Shown: positions 48,482 through 57,127 of the stretch, piece after piece | Numbering within the stretch: position 1 is the first letter of the stretch | Layout of the letters: each line of letters begins with the position of its first letter | NCBI GenBank assembly: GCA_026392455.1 | Contig: JAPLCB010000010.1 | Location: 1 to 64,000 of the forward strand | DNA length: 64,000 bases | Direction: 5' to 3' | Source of the DNA: Propionibacteriales bacterium | Lineage (GTDB): Bacteria > Actinomycetota > Actinomycetes > Propionibacteriales > Nocardioidaceae | Translations under genes and position numbers: made by a program | The notes under the pieces: model-generated | Databases searched by the model: none | Told to the model about the DNA's origin: nothing | What the model saw: only the letters and a program-made list of their open reading frames with translations

Positions 48482-50580
48482 GCCGCGCTGTCCGGCACGG
48501 GGGCGGCCGGGCTCGGTTCAGGGTGCCGGGCGGTTCCACGCCCGGCCACCAGCCTGAGGACGACCGTGGTGCCCCGGCCGCCGGGGCCGTCCTCGATCCA
48601 GATCCGGCCGCCGTGCCGGTCGACGATCCGCCAGCAGATCGCCAGCCCCAGGCCGGTGCCCCGGCCGGTCTCGTCGACGCGGTGGTACGGCGCGAAGACG
48701 TGCTCGCGCTCCTCGGGCTCGATCCCGATGCCGTTGTCGGTGACCCGGATCTCGACGGCGTCGCCGTAGGTGCGGGACCTGATCGAGATCTGCGGTCGGA
48801 CCCCGGGGGTGGCGTACTTGACCGCGTTGTCGATCAGGTTCTGGAACAGCTGGCGCAGCAGGACCCGGTCCCCGCGGACGACGATGCCCTCCTCGACGGT
48901 GATCCTCGGGCACGACCGACCGTTCCGGCTGAGCTCGGCCAGCTGCTCGGCCAGCGCGGTCAGGTCGGTCTGCTCCAGGTGCAGGGTCTGGTCCCGGGCG
49001 ACGGCGTAGGCCAGCAGGTCCCGGATGACGTCGCGCATGTGCTGGGCCGAGGCGTGGATCCGGCGTGCTGCGTGCAGGCTCAGGTCAGGATCGTCCTCGC
49101 CGGACTCGTAGGCCTCCACGAGGTTCTCGGCCCACCCGTTGACCATGGTCAGCGGGGTGAAGAGGTCGTGGGCGACGGTGCCGGCGAAGTTGGCCAGGGC
49201 ATCGCGGTGCTGGCGGTCGGCGGTCACGTCGCGGACGTTCACCAAGGCCCGACGCGATCCGTCGCGATTGGTCCCGGGCAGCAGGTGCGCACCCATCTCG
49301 ACGATCCGTCCGTGGGTCAGCAGCGGTGAGCGGACGTGGAACTCCGCCCCGGTGACCTCCTCGCCGGCCAGGGCCCGTGAACCGGGCAGGTCCTCGACCG
49401 CGACCGGGCGACCGTCGGGGTGGAAGAGGTTCGCCAGGGCCAGGTCGCTGGTGGCGCGTTCCGGGTCGTCGGCGGGGAGTCCGAGGAGCGTCGCCAGGGC
49501 CGGGTTGTGCAGGTACACGTTTCCCTGCTCGTCGACGACGGTGAGTCCCTCCCGCATGGTGCGGAGCACGGTGTCGAGCAGGGTGGTCCGGGCCGAGGCT
49601 TCCTCCAGCGTGGCCGTCAGGGCCCGGCTGGTCCGGTCCAGGTCGGACCGACCCAGCGTCAAGACCAGTGCTGTCAGTGCGAGGACGGCGACGAAGCCCT
49701 GCGCGAGCAGTGCCTGGGTCGTGTCGGACTGTCCGTCAGCCGTGAACGGTCCGTGGCCGTAGCTGGCCAGGACCAGGACGGTCCACCCCAGCGCCATGGC
49801 GTGCAGCATCGCCAGGACAGGGCTGAACCGGAGCCCCGCCCAGACGCTGGTCAGCACCAGGACGAAGACGAGGCTGTCCAGGCGAGGCTGGTACAGCACG
49901 ACCCCGGCCAGCAGGCCGGTCACCACGACCAGGCCCCCGGCCTCGGCAACCCGGGCGGCACCCGGCCACGGCTGGTCGCGGCGGAGCACGGTGATCCAGC
50001 GCCGGACCCCGAGGGTGCGGACCGGCTGGACCACCAGGATGCCCAGGCTGCCGATCACCATCGTCCCGATGCTGCAGCGGCACCACCAGACCAGCAGGTC
50101 GGTGACGTCAGCGCCCTCGGTCAGCTGCAACCCGGCCCAGCCGATCACGGCCGAGGCCAGGCCTGACAGGACCGATGCGACGACCAGGTGACCGAGGTCC
50201 GCCAGTCGAGCCAACGGGTCGTCGCCACCGAGTCCCCACAGGTGGCCGACGGTCCGGCGGGCTGCGTGGACGAAGGTGACCGCTCCGAGGACGTTCGCCG
50301 CGATCAGCACGACCACGGTCCCCGCGGTCGCCCCGGTGACGGCGTTGACCAGGACCGTGGCGACGGCGAGGCCGATCACGTCGACCCCCCACCGACGCGG
50401 GCCGGCCGTGCCGAGCCACAGGGCGGCGACCCCGGCGGCCGGCCAGATCAGCGCTGTCCGACCATCCGTGGTCAGCAGGGTGCGTCCGACCAGCCCGAAC
50501 GCGGTGAACAACGAGAAGAAGGCGAGGGTGCGCGCCGTCAGCGGCCAGCCGGCCGGTCGCCCACGGCGCGCTGTCCCCAT
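48478..50580 (-). CDS. MASE1-PAS sensor histidine kinase
   Basis: A 700-residue membrane kinase. About eight N-terminal hydrophobic segments (roughly 10-300) match a MASE1 sensor. A PAS domain (about 345-460, VDEQGNVYLHNPALATLLGLP) follows. The phospho-accepting His is in TVAHDLFTPLTMVNGWAENL (H-D-L-F variant of the usual H-E-L-R). The HATPase has QNLIDNAVKYA, DNGIGIEPEE and GTGLGLAI. No response regulator is adjacent. The frame stays open upstream, but the protein starts at ATG 50580, just before the membrane domain. Confidence 0.9.
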
Positions 50581-50712
50581 GACGGTCAGTGTCCGCCTGT
50601 GCCGAGGGGTGGTGCAAGGTCCCCGAGCACTCTCGGCACGGACCAACGGGCAACAGGTTCGGGCCGTTGGTCCCGCCGACGAGCCGTCGCCGGCGTTCGG
50701 CACAATGGCCCC

Positions 50713-51633
50713 ATGACGCAGCAGCCTTTCTCCCGTCCCGGTGCCATCGACCTGTCCGGCCTGCAGGCCGCCCCGACCGCCGGAGGTGCTCAGCCCGCGG
50801 CCGGGATGAGCGGCGCCTACACGGTCGTCGTGGACGAGGCGAACTTCCAGTCGGTGCTGGAGAGCTCGATGAGTGCCCCGGTCGTCCTCGCCTTCTACAG
50901 CGGGTCGCGCTCGCCGGAGAGCGTCCGGCTCGCCGACGACCTCCAGGGCCTCGCCAACGAGTTCGAAGGTCGGTTCCTGCTCGGTCGGGTGGACGTCGAC
51001 GTCAACCCGAAGATCGCCCAGGCGATGCAGATCCCGTCGGTCCCGTTGGTGGTCCTGGTCGCGCAGGGTCGGCCGGTGCCGCTGATCGACCAGGTCGTCG
51101 GAGTCGATGACCTGCGCGCCGCGATCAACCAGGTGCTCCAGCAGCTGACCACCAACGGCTTTGCCGGACGGCACCAGCCCCGGGCCGGTGAGGTCGATGC
51201 GGAGACGGGGGAGGAGCTCGTCGACCCGAGGTACGCCCCCGCGCAGGACGCGCTCGAGCGCGGCGATGCCGATGGTGCAGTCGCGGAGTACCAGAAGCTG
51301 CTCGCAGCGAACCCGGCGGACGCCGAGGCCGCGGCCGGGCTGGCGATGGCCCAGCTGCTGGTGCGGACCGGTGGGGTCGACCTGAACGCGGCCCGTACGG
51401 CGGCGGCCGAGAACCCCGACGACGTCGCCGCCCAGACGCTGGTCGCCGACCTCGACCTGCTCGGTGGCCACGTCGAGGACTCCTTCGTGCGCCTGATCAA
51501 GCTGGTCGCGCGGACCGTCGAGGCCGACCGGGACCAGGCACGGACCCACCTGATCGGACTCTTCGCGGCCGTCGGCAACGAGGACCCGAGGGTGGTCAAA
51601 GCCCGTCGGGACCTCGCGTCAGCGCTCTTCTGA
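50713..51633 (+). CDS. Thioredoxin-fold/TPR protein (YbbN/CnoX-like)
   Basis: A 306-residue protein. A thioredoxin-like domain (about 35-150) is followed by a tetratricopeptide part (about 170-306). The CxxC motif is replaced by SGSRSPES, so it is not a redox thioredoxin. This matches actinobacterial relatives of the chaperone-associated YbbN/CnoX. CACAAT (50701-50706) ends 6 nt before ATG 50713, a possible leaderless promoter. Confidence 0.85.
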   Translation: MTQQPFSRPGAIDLSGLQAAPTAGGAQPAAGMSGAYTVVVDEANFQSVLESSMSAPVVLAFYSGSRSPESVRLADDLQGLANEFEGRFLLGRVDVDVNPKIAQAMQIPSVPLVVLVAQGRPVPLIDQVVGVDDLRAAINQVLQQLTTNGFAGRHQPRAGEVDAETGEELVDPRYAPAQDALERGDADGAVAEYQKLLAANPADAEAAAGLAMAQLLVRTGGVDLNAARTAAAENPDDVAAQTLVADLDLLGGHVEDSFVRLIKLVARTVEADRDQARTHLIGLFAAVGNEDPRVVKARRDLASALF

Positions 51634-51750
51634 GCACCAAAAGTTACGGCTGTCTCACGGCGCTGGGGCGTCGGTGTGAGCGGGATCGCACTTCTCACAG
51701 GCTGCTACCGGGGTCTGCGAGAAACGGTTTACCTCGGCGTCATCGCTGCT

Positions 51751-51777
51751 GTGATCGGCCCGAAACATCTCGTTGAC
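51751..51777 (+). promoter_or_regulatory. GlnR-type box before the nitrate operon
   Basis: GTGAT-N6-GAAAC-N6-TTGAC has the actinobacterial GlnR half-site pattern (GTNAC-N6-GAAAC repeated) with correct spacing. It lies 51-77 nt before the narK ATG. TTGAC at its right end may also serve as a -35 element. Another GAAAC lies at 51721 within GAAACGGTTTAC. Confidence 0.6.
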
Positions 51778-51782
51778 ACCGT

Positions 51783-51817
51783 CAAGGTCAGGATCCGCCG
51801 ATGGATCCGTGACCTTG
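51783..51817 (+). promoter_or_regulatory. RBS-proximal hairpin before narK, with an overlapping alternative stem
   Basis: CAAGGTCA-GGATCC (51783-51796) pairs with GGATCC-G-TGACCTTG (51803-51817) through 14 bp and one bulge around a 6-nt loop. The stem ends in the first base of the ribosome binding site GAGGAG (51817-51822). TTGAC-ACC-GTCAA (51773-51785) is a second inverted repeat that shares CAA with it, so the two cannot form together. Confidence 0.55.
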
Positions 51818-51827
51818 AGGAGTGCGG

Positions 51828-53393
51828 ATGTCCGTCACCGAGACGCCAGCAACAGAACAGGGTGGGCTTTCGGCCGAAGCCGTGGCAGCGCCGCCGCGCA
51901 AGGGTTGGATCGACCACTGGGACCCCGAGAACGAGGAGTTCTGGGAGTCGACCGGCAAGCCGGTCGCCCGCCGGAACCTGATCTTCTCCATCTTCGCCGA
52001 GCACCTCGGCTTCTCGGTCTGGCTGCTCTGGAGCGTCAGTGCGGCGCTGCTGGCCAAGGCCGGCTTCAACTTCACCCCGCAGCAGCTCTTCTGGCTGGTG
52101 GCGGTGCCGAACCTGGTCGGCTCCCTGCTGCGGCTTCCGTACACCTTCGCGGTCCCGAAGTTCGGCGGGCGCAACTGGACGATCGTCTCGGCCCTGATGC
52201 TGCTGATCCCGACCAGCCTGTTCGTCGTCTTCGTCCAGCGGCCGGAGACGCCGTTCTGGGTCTTCGTGGTGATCGCCGCGACTGCCGGTGTCGGTGGCGG
52301 CAACTTCGCCTCGTCGATGGCGAGCATCAACTTCTTCTACCCGACCGCGAAGAAGGGCGCTGCCCTGGGTCTGAACGCGGCTGGTGGTAACGCCGGCGTC
52401 GCCGTGATCCAGTTCTTCCTCCCGATCATCGTCGGCGGTGCCGGTGCGTTCGGTATGGTCAAGGCCAGCCAGAGCGGGATCGTGCTCGAGCGGGCCGGTT
52501 ACCTGTACGCGGCACTCGCCCTGCTGGCGGCCGCCTGCGCCTACAAGTTCATGGACAACCTGTCGGGTGCCTACTCCAGGCCCCGCGAGCAGCTCGCGGT
52601 GGTCAAGTACAAGCACACCTGGGTGATGGCGTTCCTCTACATCGGGACCTTCGGTTCGTTCATCGGCTACTCGGCCGCGATGCCGCTGCTGATCAAGATC
52701 AACTTCTTCCGCTCGCCGGTGCCCAGCGCGTCGATCGGCATCAACTTCGTCTACTACGCCTTCCTCGGCGCGCTGGTGGGCTCGATCTCCCGTCCGTTCG
52801 GCGGCTGGCTGGCGGACAAGTACGGCGGAGCCCGGGTCACCCTGGGTGCGTTCATCGCGATGATCGCCGGCACCCTGGGGGTGCTGTACACCCTCACGCT
52901 GCTCGACAAGGTTCCGGTCGCGCCGCCCGAGAAGCTCGCCGCATGGGCCAAGGACCCGACCTCCTTCCCCGGCTTCACCCCGGCTGTCGTGGACGCGGTC
53001 AACCACAACTCCGACATCTTCCCGTTCTTCCTGATGGCCTTCCTCTTCGTCTTCGCGGCGACCGGGATCGGCAACGGGTCGGCGTACCGGATGATCCCGG
53101 CGATCTGGAAGACCTACGCCAGCACCGCCGGCCCGGAGGGCACCCAGCAGCGGGCCGACGCCGAGGCCAGGTCGACCAAGGAGGCCTCCGCCGTCCTCGG
53201 GATCGTCGGTGCCATCGGCGCCCTGGGCGGCTTCCTGATCCCGATCACGTTCGGGTCGCCGTGGGTCGGTGACCCGGTCGAGGCCTGCAAGATGGCCTTC
53301 GGGGTGTTCGCCGGGTTCTACGTGGTCTGCGTCGCCGTGACCTGGGTGTTCTACCTCAAGCCGTCGTCGCAGATGGCCAAGGCCCGGGTCTGA
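51828..53393 (+). CDS. narK: Nitrate/nitrite MFS transporter
   Basis: A 521-residue membrane transporter of the NarK/NasA family. GGNFASSMASINFFYPTAKK and LGLNAAGGNAGVAVIQF are the two glycine-rich nitrate signatures. Transmembrane segments are regularly spaced, and an acidic N-terminus comes first. ATG 51828 has GAGGAG 5 nt upstream. It is the first gene of the nitrate assimilation operon, behind the GlnR-type box. The nitrate reductase starts 2 nt after its stop. Confidence 0.93.
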   Translation: MSVTETPATEQGGLSAEAVAAPPRKGWIDHWDPENEEFWESTGKPVARRNLIFSIFAEHLGFSVWLLWSVSAALLAKAGFNFTPQQLFWLVAVPNLVGSLLRLPYTFAVPKFGGRNWTIVSALMLLIPTSLFVVFVQRPETPFWVFVVIAATAGVGGGNFASSMASINFFYPTAKKGAALGLNAAGGNAGVAVIQFFLPIIVGGAGAFGMVKASQSGIVLERAGYLYAALALLAAACAYKFMDNLSGAYSRPREQLAVVKYKHTWVMAFLYIGTFGSFIGYSAAMPLLIKINFFRSPVPSASIGINFVYYAFLGALVGSISRPFGGWLADKYGGARVTLGAFIAMIAGTLGVLYTLTLLDKVPVAPPEKLAAWAKDPTSFPGFTPAVVDAVNHNSDIFPFFLMAFLFVFAATGIGNGSAYRMIPAIWKTYASTAGPEGTQQRADAEARSTKEASAVLGIVGAIGALGGFLIPITFGSPWVGDPVEACKMAFGVFAGFYVVCVAVTWVFYLKPSSQMAKARV

Positions 53394-53395
53394 GA

Positions 53396-55588
53396 GTGAC
53401 CTTGGAACCGGTGCAGACCCACTGCCCGTACTGCGCGCTGCAGTGCGCGATGACGCTGACCCCCTCCGCCGACCAGGTGGAGGGGGGCAGCGCCGTCGAG
53501 GTCGCGCCCCGGCCCGTGCCGTCGGTCCAGGGTGGCGCGACCAGCGCGGGCGGCCTGTGCCACAAGGGCTGGACCAGTGCGGCGGTCCTGCGGGTGCCCG
53601 ACAGGATCACCGAGCCGCTGGTCCGCTCGGCGTCCGGTGTGCTGGAACCGAGCTCCTGGGAGGACGCGCTGGCCTTCATCGCGACCCGGGTCGCAGCGCT
53701 GCAGGGCGCCCACGGGAACGACAGCATCGGGGTCTTCGGCGGCGGTGGGCTGACCAACGAGAAGGCGTACCAGCTGGGCAAGTTCACCCGTACCGTGCTC
53801 CGGTCCAAGCACATCGACTACAACGGCCGGTTCTGCATGAGCTCGGCGGCAGCGGCCGGCAACCGGGCGTTCGGCATCGACCGGGGGATGCCGTTCCGGG
53901 TGACCGACCTCGGCTCGGCCGACGCGATCCTGCTGCTGGGCAGCAACGTCGCCGACACGATGCCACCGTTCGTGCAGCACCTCGCCGGGGTCCGCTCCCG
54001 CGGCGGGCTGATCGTCGTCGACCCGCGCCGCACGGCCACCGCAGCCCTCACCGACGGTGACGGCCAGTCGCCCGGCGGCCTGCACCTCCAGGCCCTCCCG
54101 GGGACCGACCAGACGCTGCTGCTCGGTCTGCTGCACCTCGTCGTCGCCGAGGGCCTGGCCGACGAGCAGTACCTGGCTGCCCGGGTGAACGGCTGGGACG
54201 ACGTCCGCCGGTCGGTCGCGTTGTGGTGGCCCGAGCGGGTCGCCGCGACCACCGGGGTCGCCGAGTCCTCGCTGCGCAGGGCCGTCCAGATCCTCGCCGC
54301 TGCGTCCCCGGCCCGCGGAGGCAACGGCGCGATGATCCTGTCGGGCCGCGGCGCCGAGCAGCACACCGACGGCACCGACACCGTCACCGCAGCGATCAAC
54401 CTGTCGCTGGCCCTCGGCCTGCCGGGTCGTCCGGCCAGCGGCTACGGCTGCCTGACCGGACAGGGCAACGGCCAGGGCGGTCGCGAGCACGGCCAGAAGG
54501 CCGACCAGCTGCCGGGCTACCGGATGATCGACGACCCGTCGGCCCGTGCCCACGTCGCGGCCGTCTGGGGGGTCGACCCGGACTCCTTGCCGGGCAAGGG
54601 CGTCCCGGCCGTCGAGCTCCTCGGCAAGCTCGGGGGAGAGGTCAAGGCGCTCTTCGTCCACGGCGCGAACGTGGTGGTCAGCGCCCCCGATGCTCTCGCC
54701 GTACGCCGCCGGCTGGAGTCCCTGGACCTGCTGGTGGTCTGCGACTTCGTCCCCAGCGAGACCGCCCAGCTCGCCGACGTCGTCCTCCCGGTCACCCAGT
54801 GGGCCGAGGAGGAGGGCACCATGACCAACCTCGAGGGCCGGGTCCTGCGGCGCCGCAAGGCGCTGGACGCCCCTGGCCAGGCGCGCAGCGAGCTCGACAT
54901 CCTCGCCGGGCTGGCCCGGGCCCTCGGCTCCGAGGTGCACTTCGACACCGAGCCCGCCCTGGTCTTCGACGAGCTCGCCCGGGCCAGCGCCGGTGGCAAG
55001 GCCGACTACTCCGGCCTGTCGCACGCGCTGCTGGACGCCGAGGAGCAGGGCGCCGGCTCCGGCGGTCACTACTGGCCAGCGCCGGTCGGCTCGACCGGAA
55101 CCCCGCGCCTGTTCGCCCGCCGGTTCGCGCACCCCGACGGCCGCGCCCGGATGGTCGCGGTCTCGCCGGGGGCTCCGGCCGACGACCTGCGTCGGGAGGC
55201 CCCGGTCTACCTGGTCACCGGACGGGTCCTGGCCCAGTACCAGTCGGGGGCCCAGACGCGCCGGGTCGACGCCCTGAACGCCGTCGCGCCGGCGGCGTTC
55301 GTCGAGCTGCACCCGCACCTGGCCAAGCTCCACCAGATCGACGACGGCGACGACGTCGCGGTGACCTCGGTCCGGGGGACCGCGATCGCGCGGGCCCGGA
55401 TCACCACCACGATCCGGACCGACACCGTCTTCATGCCCTTCCACTGGGCCGGCGACGGGATGGCGAACGCCGTCACCAACGACGCCGTCGACCCGATCTC
55501 CGGGATGCCCGAGTTCAAGGTGTGCGCGGTCTCGATCGCCCGCGCGGACCTGTTCGTCCCGCCCCAGCCCGAGGAGGTACTCGCATGA
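53396..55588 (+). CDS. nasC: Assimilatory nitrate reductase, molybdopterin subunit
   Basis: A 730-residue molybdopterin oxidoreductase that reduces nitrate to nitrite in the cytoplasm. The N-terminal [4Fe-4S] cluster uses C10, C13, C17 and C54 (HCPYCALQC and GGLCHKGW). The molybdopterin-binding parts include GRFCMSSAAAAGNRAFG and the C-terminal dinucleotide-binding domain (PVYLVTGRVLAQYQSGAQTR). It receives electrons from the FAD partner that overlaps it by 4 bp. Periplasmic export signals are absent. Confidence 0.92.
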   Translation: MTLEPVQTHCPYCALQCAMTLTPSADQVEGGSAVEVAPRPVPSVQGGATSAGGLCHKGWTSAAVLRVPDRITEPLVRSASGVLEPSSWEDALAFIATRVAALQGAHGNDSIGVFGGGGLTNEKAYQLGKFTRTVLRSKHIDYNGRFCMSSAAAAGNRAFGIDRGMPFRVTDLGSADAILLLGSNVADTMPPFVQHLAGVRSRGGLIVVDPRRTATAALTDGDGQSPGGLHLQALPGTDQTLLLGLLHLVVAEGLADEQYLAARVNGWDDVRRSVALWWPERVAATTGVAESSLRRAVQILAAASPARGGNGAMILSGRGAEQHTDGTDTVTAAINLSLALGLPGRPASGYGCLTGQGNGQGGREHGQKADQLPGYRMIDDPSARAHVAAVWGVDPDSLPGKGVPAVELLGKLGGEVKALFVHGANVVVSAPDALAVRRRLESLDLLVVCDFVPSETAQLADVVLPVTQWAEEEGTMTNLEGRVLRRRKALDAPGQARSELDILAGLARALGSEVHFDTEPALVFDELARASAGGKADYSGLSHALLDAEEQGAGSGGHYWPAPVGSTGTPRLFARRFAHPDGRARMVAVSPGAPADDLRREAPVYLVTGRVLAQYQSGAQTRRVDALNAVAPAAFVELHPHLAKLHQIDDGDDVAVTSVRGTAIARARITTTIRTDTVFMPFHWAGDGMANAVTNDAVDPISGMPEFKVCAVSIARADLFVPPQPEEVLA

Positions 55589-57117
55589 CTGCCCAGAGCT
55601 CCGCGCCGGAGAAGATCGTCGTGGTCGGCGCCGGCATGGTCGGCCACCGGTTCGTCGACGAGCTGGTCCGCAACGACCGCAGCGGCCGGTTCGCGATCGA
55701 GCTGGTCGGTGCCGAGGAGTACGAGCCCTACAACCGGATCCTGCTGTCGGAGGTCCTGGCCGGACGAGCCGATCTCCGTGCCCTGGGACTCCCGCTGCCG
55801 GACGCGGACCGGGTGCTCTTCCGGCGCGGGGTCGCCGTCGACGAGATCGATACCGACGCGCGCGAGCTGCTGCTCTCCGACGGCACCCGGTCGACGTACG
55901 ACCGGTTGGTGCTGGCGACCGGCGCACGAGCGTTCGTGCCACCGCTGCCCGGCCTGGCCGGTCCTGCTGGGGCCCCCAAGCACGTGCACGTGCTGCGCAC
56001 CCTGGACGACACCCGCAACATCGCCGCCCGCGCGATGAACGCCAAGCACGCGGTCGTCCTGGGCGGCGGGCTGCTGGGTCTCGAGGCGGCCTGCGGTCTG
56101 CGCCGGCGCGGGGTCCCGGTCACGGTCGTGGACCTCGACGACCACCTGATGGCGACCCAGCTGGACCGCGGTCCGTCGCGGATGCTCGCCGCCCAGCTGC
56201 GGTCGCTGGGGATCGACGTGATCACCAGCACCAGCGTGGCCGAGGTGATCAGCGCCTACGACGAGATCGTCGCGGTCCGGCTGACCGACGACCGGCTCCT
56301 GGCTGCGGACCTGATGCTGGTCTCCTGCGGCATCCGGGCCGAGAGCGGCCTGGCCGCCCGGGCCGGGATCGCCGTCGAGCGCGGCATCGTCGTCGACGAG
56401 GAGCTGCGGACGTCGGACCCGTGGGTGCACGCGATCGGCGACTGCGCCCAGCCGCCGACCGGGATGACCGGGCTGCTGGCGCCCGGCTGGAACCAGGCCG
56501 ACGATCTGGTCGCGCTGATGCTCGGTCGCGAGGACCTCGACCCCGACGCGGTCGGGGACGACCGTCCCGACCCGGTCAAGCTCAAGGCCGTCGGCGTCGA
56601 CCTGGTCACGATGGGGGTGCGTCCCTCGCAGGCGCTGGACGACGACCGGGTGCTGACCGTCAGCGACGGTGGCGGCAACCGGCACGTCGACCTGGTCCTG
56701 CGCGACGGGGAGCTGGTCGGGGTCACCTGCCTGGGCTTCCCCGACGTCTCGGCGGCGCTGACGCTGGCCTACGACCGGCGGACGCCGCTGCCCGCCGACC
56801 CGCTGGCACTGCTGGTCCCGGCCGGCGCCCAGGGAGGTGTGGCCGCGACGGTCTCACCGATGCGGATGCCCGGCTCCACGACGGTCTGCCGCTGCAGCGC
56901 CGTGACCAAGAAGCAGATCGTGAGCGCCTGGGAGCAGGGTGCCACCACGCCCGACGCGATCGCCGGGGCCACCCGGGCGACCACCGGCTGCGGCGGGTGC
57001 AAGGAGGTCGTCTGCGGCCTCGTCGACTGGCTCAACGCCAGTGATCCGGCAGCGCCCGCACCATCTGTTGACACGCCCGTAACACCGCGAAACACGCCCG
57101 TTGAATCGACTACCTAA
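55585..57117 (+). CDS. FAD-dependent oxidoreductase with C-terminal [2Fe-2S] domain (NasB-like)
   Basis: A 510-residue flavoprotein resembling the N-terminal half of NirB. FAD and NAD motifs are VVGAGMVGHRF and VVLGGGLLGLEAA. The C-terminal BFD-like domain (about 435-475) has CRC and CGGC cysteines for a [2Fe-2S] cluster. Between nitrate reductase and nirB it most likely transfers NAD(P)H electrons to nitrate reductase. It overlaps nasC (ATGA). Confidence 0.85.
   Translation: MTAQSSAPEKIVVVGAGMVGHRFVDELVRNDRSGRFAIELVGAEEYEPYNRILLSEVLAGRADLRALGLPLPDADRVLFRRGVAVDEIDTDARELLLSDGTRSTYDRLVLATGARAFVPPLPGLAGPAGAPKHVHVLRTLDDTRNIAARAMNAKHAVVLGGGLLGLEAACGLRRRGVPVTVVDLDDHLMATQLDRGPSRMLAAQLRSLGIDVITSTSVAEVISAYDEIVAVRLTDDRLLAADLMLVSCGIRAESGLAARAGIAVERGIVVDEELRTSDPWVHAIGDCAQPPTGMTGLLAPGWNQADDLVALMLGREDLDPDAVGDDRPDPVKLKAVGVDLVTMGVRPSQALDDDRVLTVSDGGGNRHVDLVLRDGELVGVTCLGFPDVSAALTLAYDRRTPLPADPLALLVPAGAQGGVAATVSPMRMPGSTTVCRCSAVTKKQIVSAWEQGATTPDAIAGATRATTGCGGCKEVVCGLVDWLNASDPAAPAPSVDTPVTPRNTPVESTT
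57068..57101 (+). promoter_or_regulatory. Possible internal GlnR-like site before nirB
   Basis: TTGAC-N6-GTAAC (57068-57083) fits a GlnR half-site pair, and a GAAAC follows at 57089-57093 with off-register spacing. The 10-mer ACACGCCCGT repeats at 57071 and 57092, exactly 21 bp apart. All of it is inside the 3' coding end of the FAD gene. TAAGGT at 57115-57120 could be a -10 box for nirB. Confidence 0.35.
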
Positions 57118-57127
57118 GGTGCCTGAC

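Noticed and set aside
50581-51549. Extension of the MASE1 kinase frame upstream for 323 codons
   Set aside because: It runs antisense through the thioredoxin/TPR gene, and the membrane sensor domain begins right at ATG 50580.
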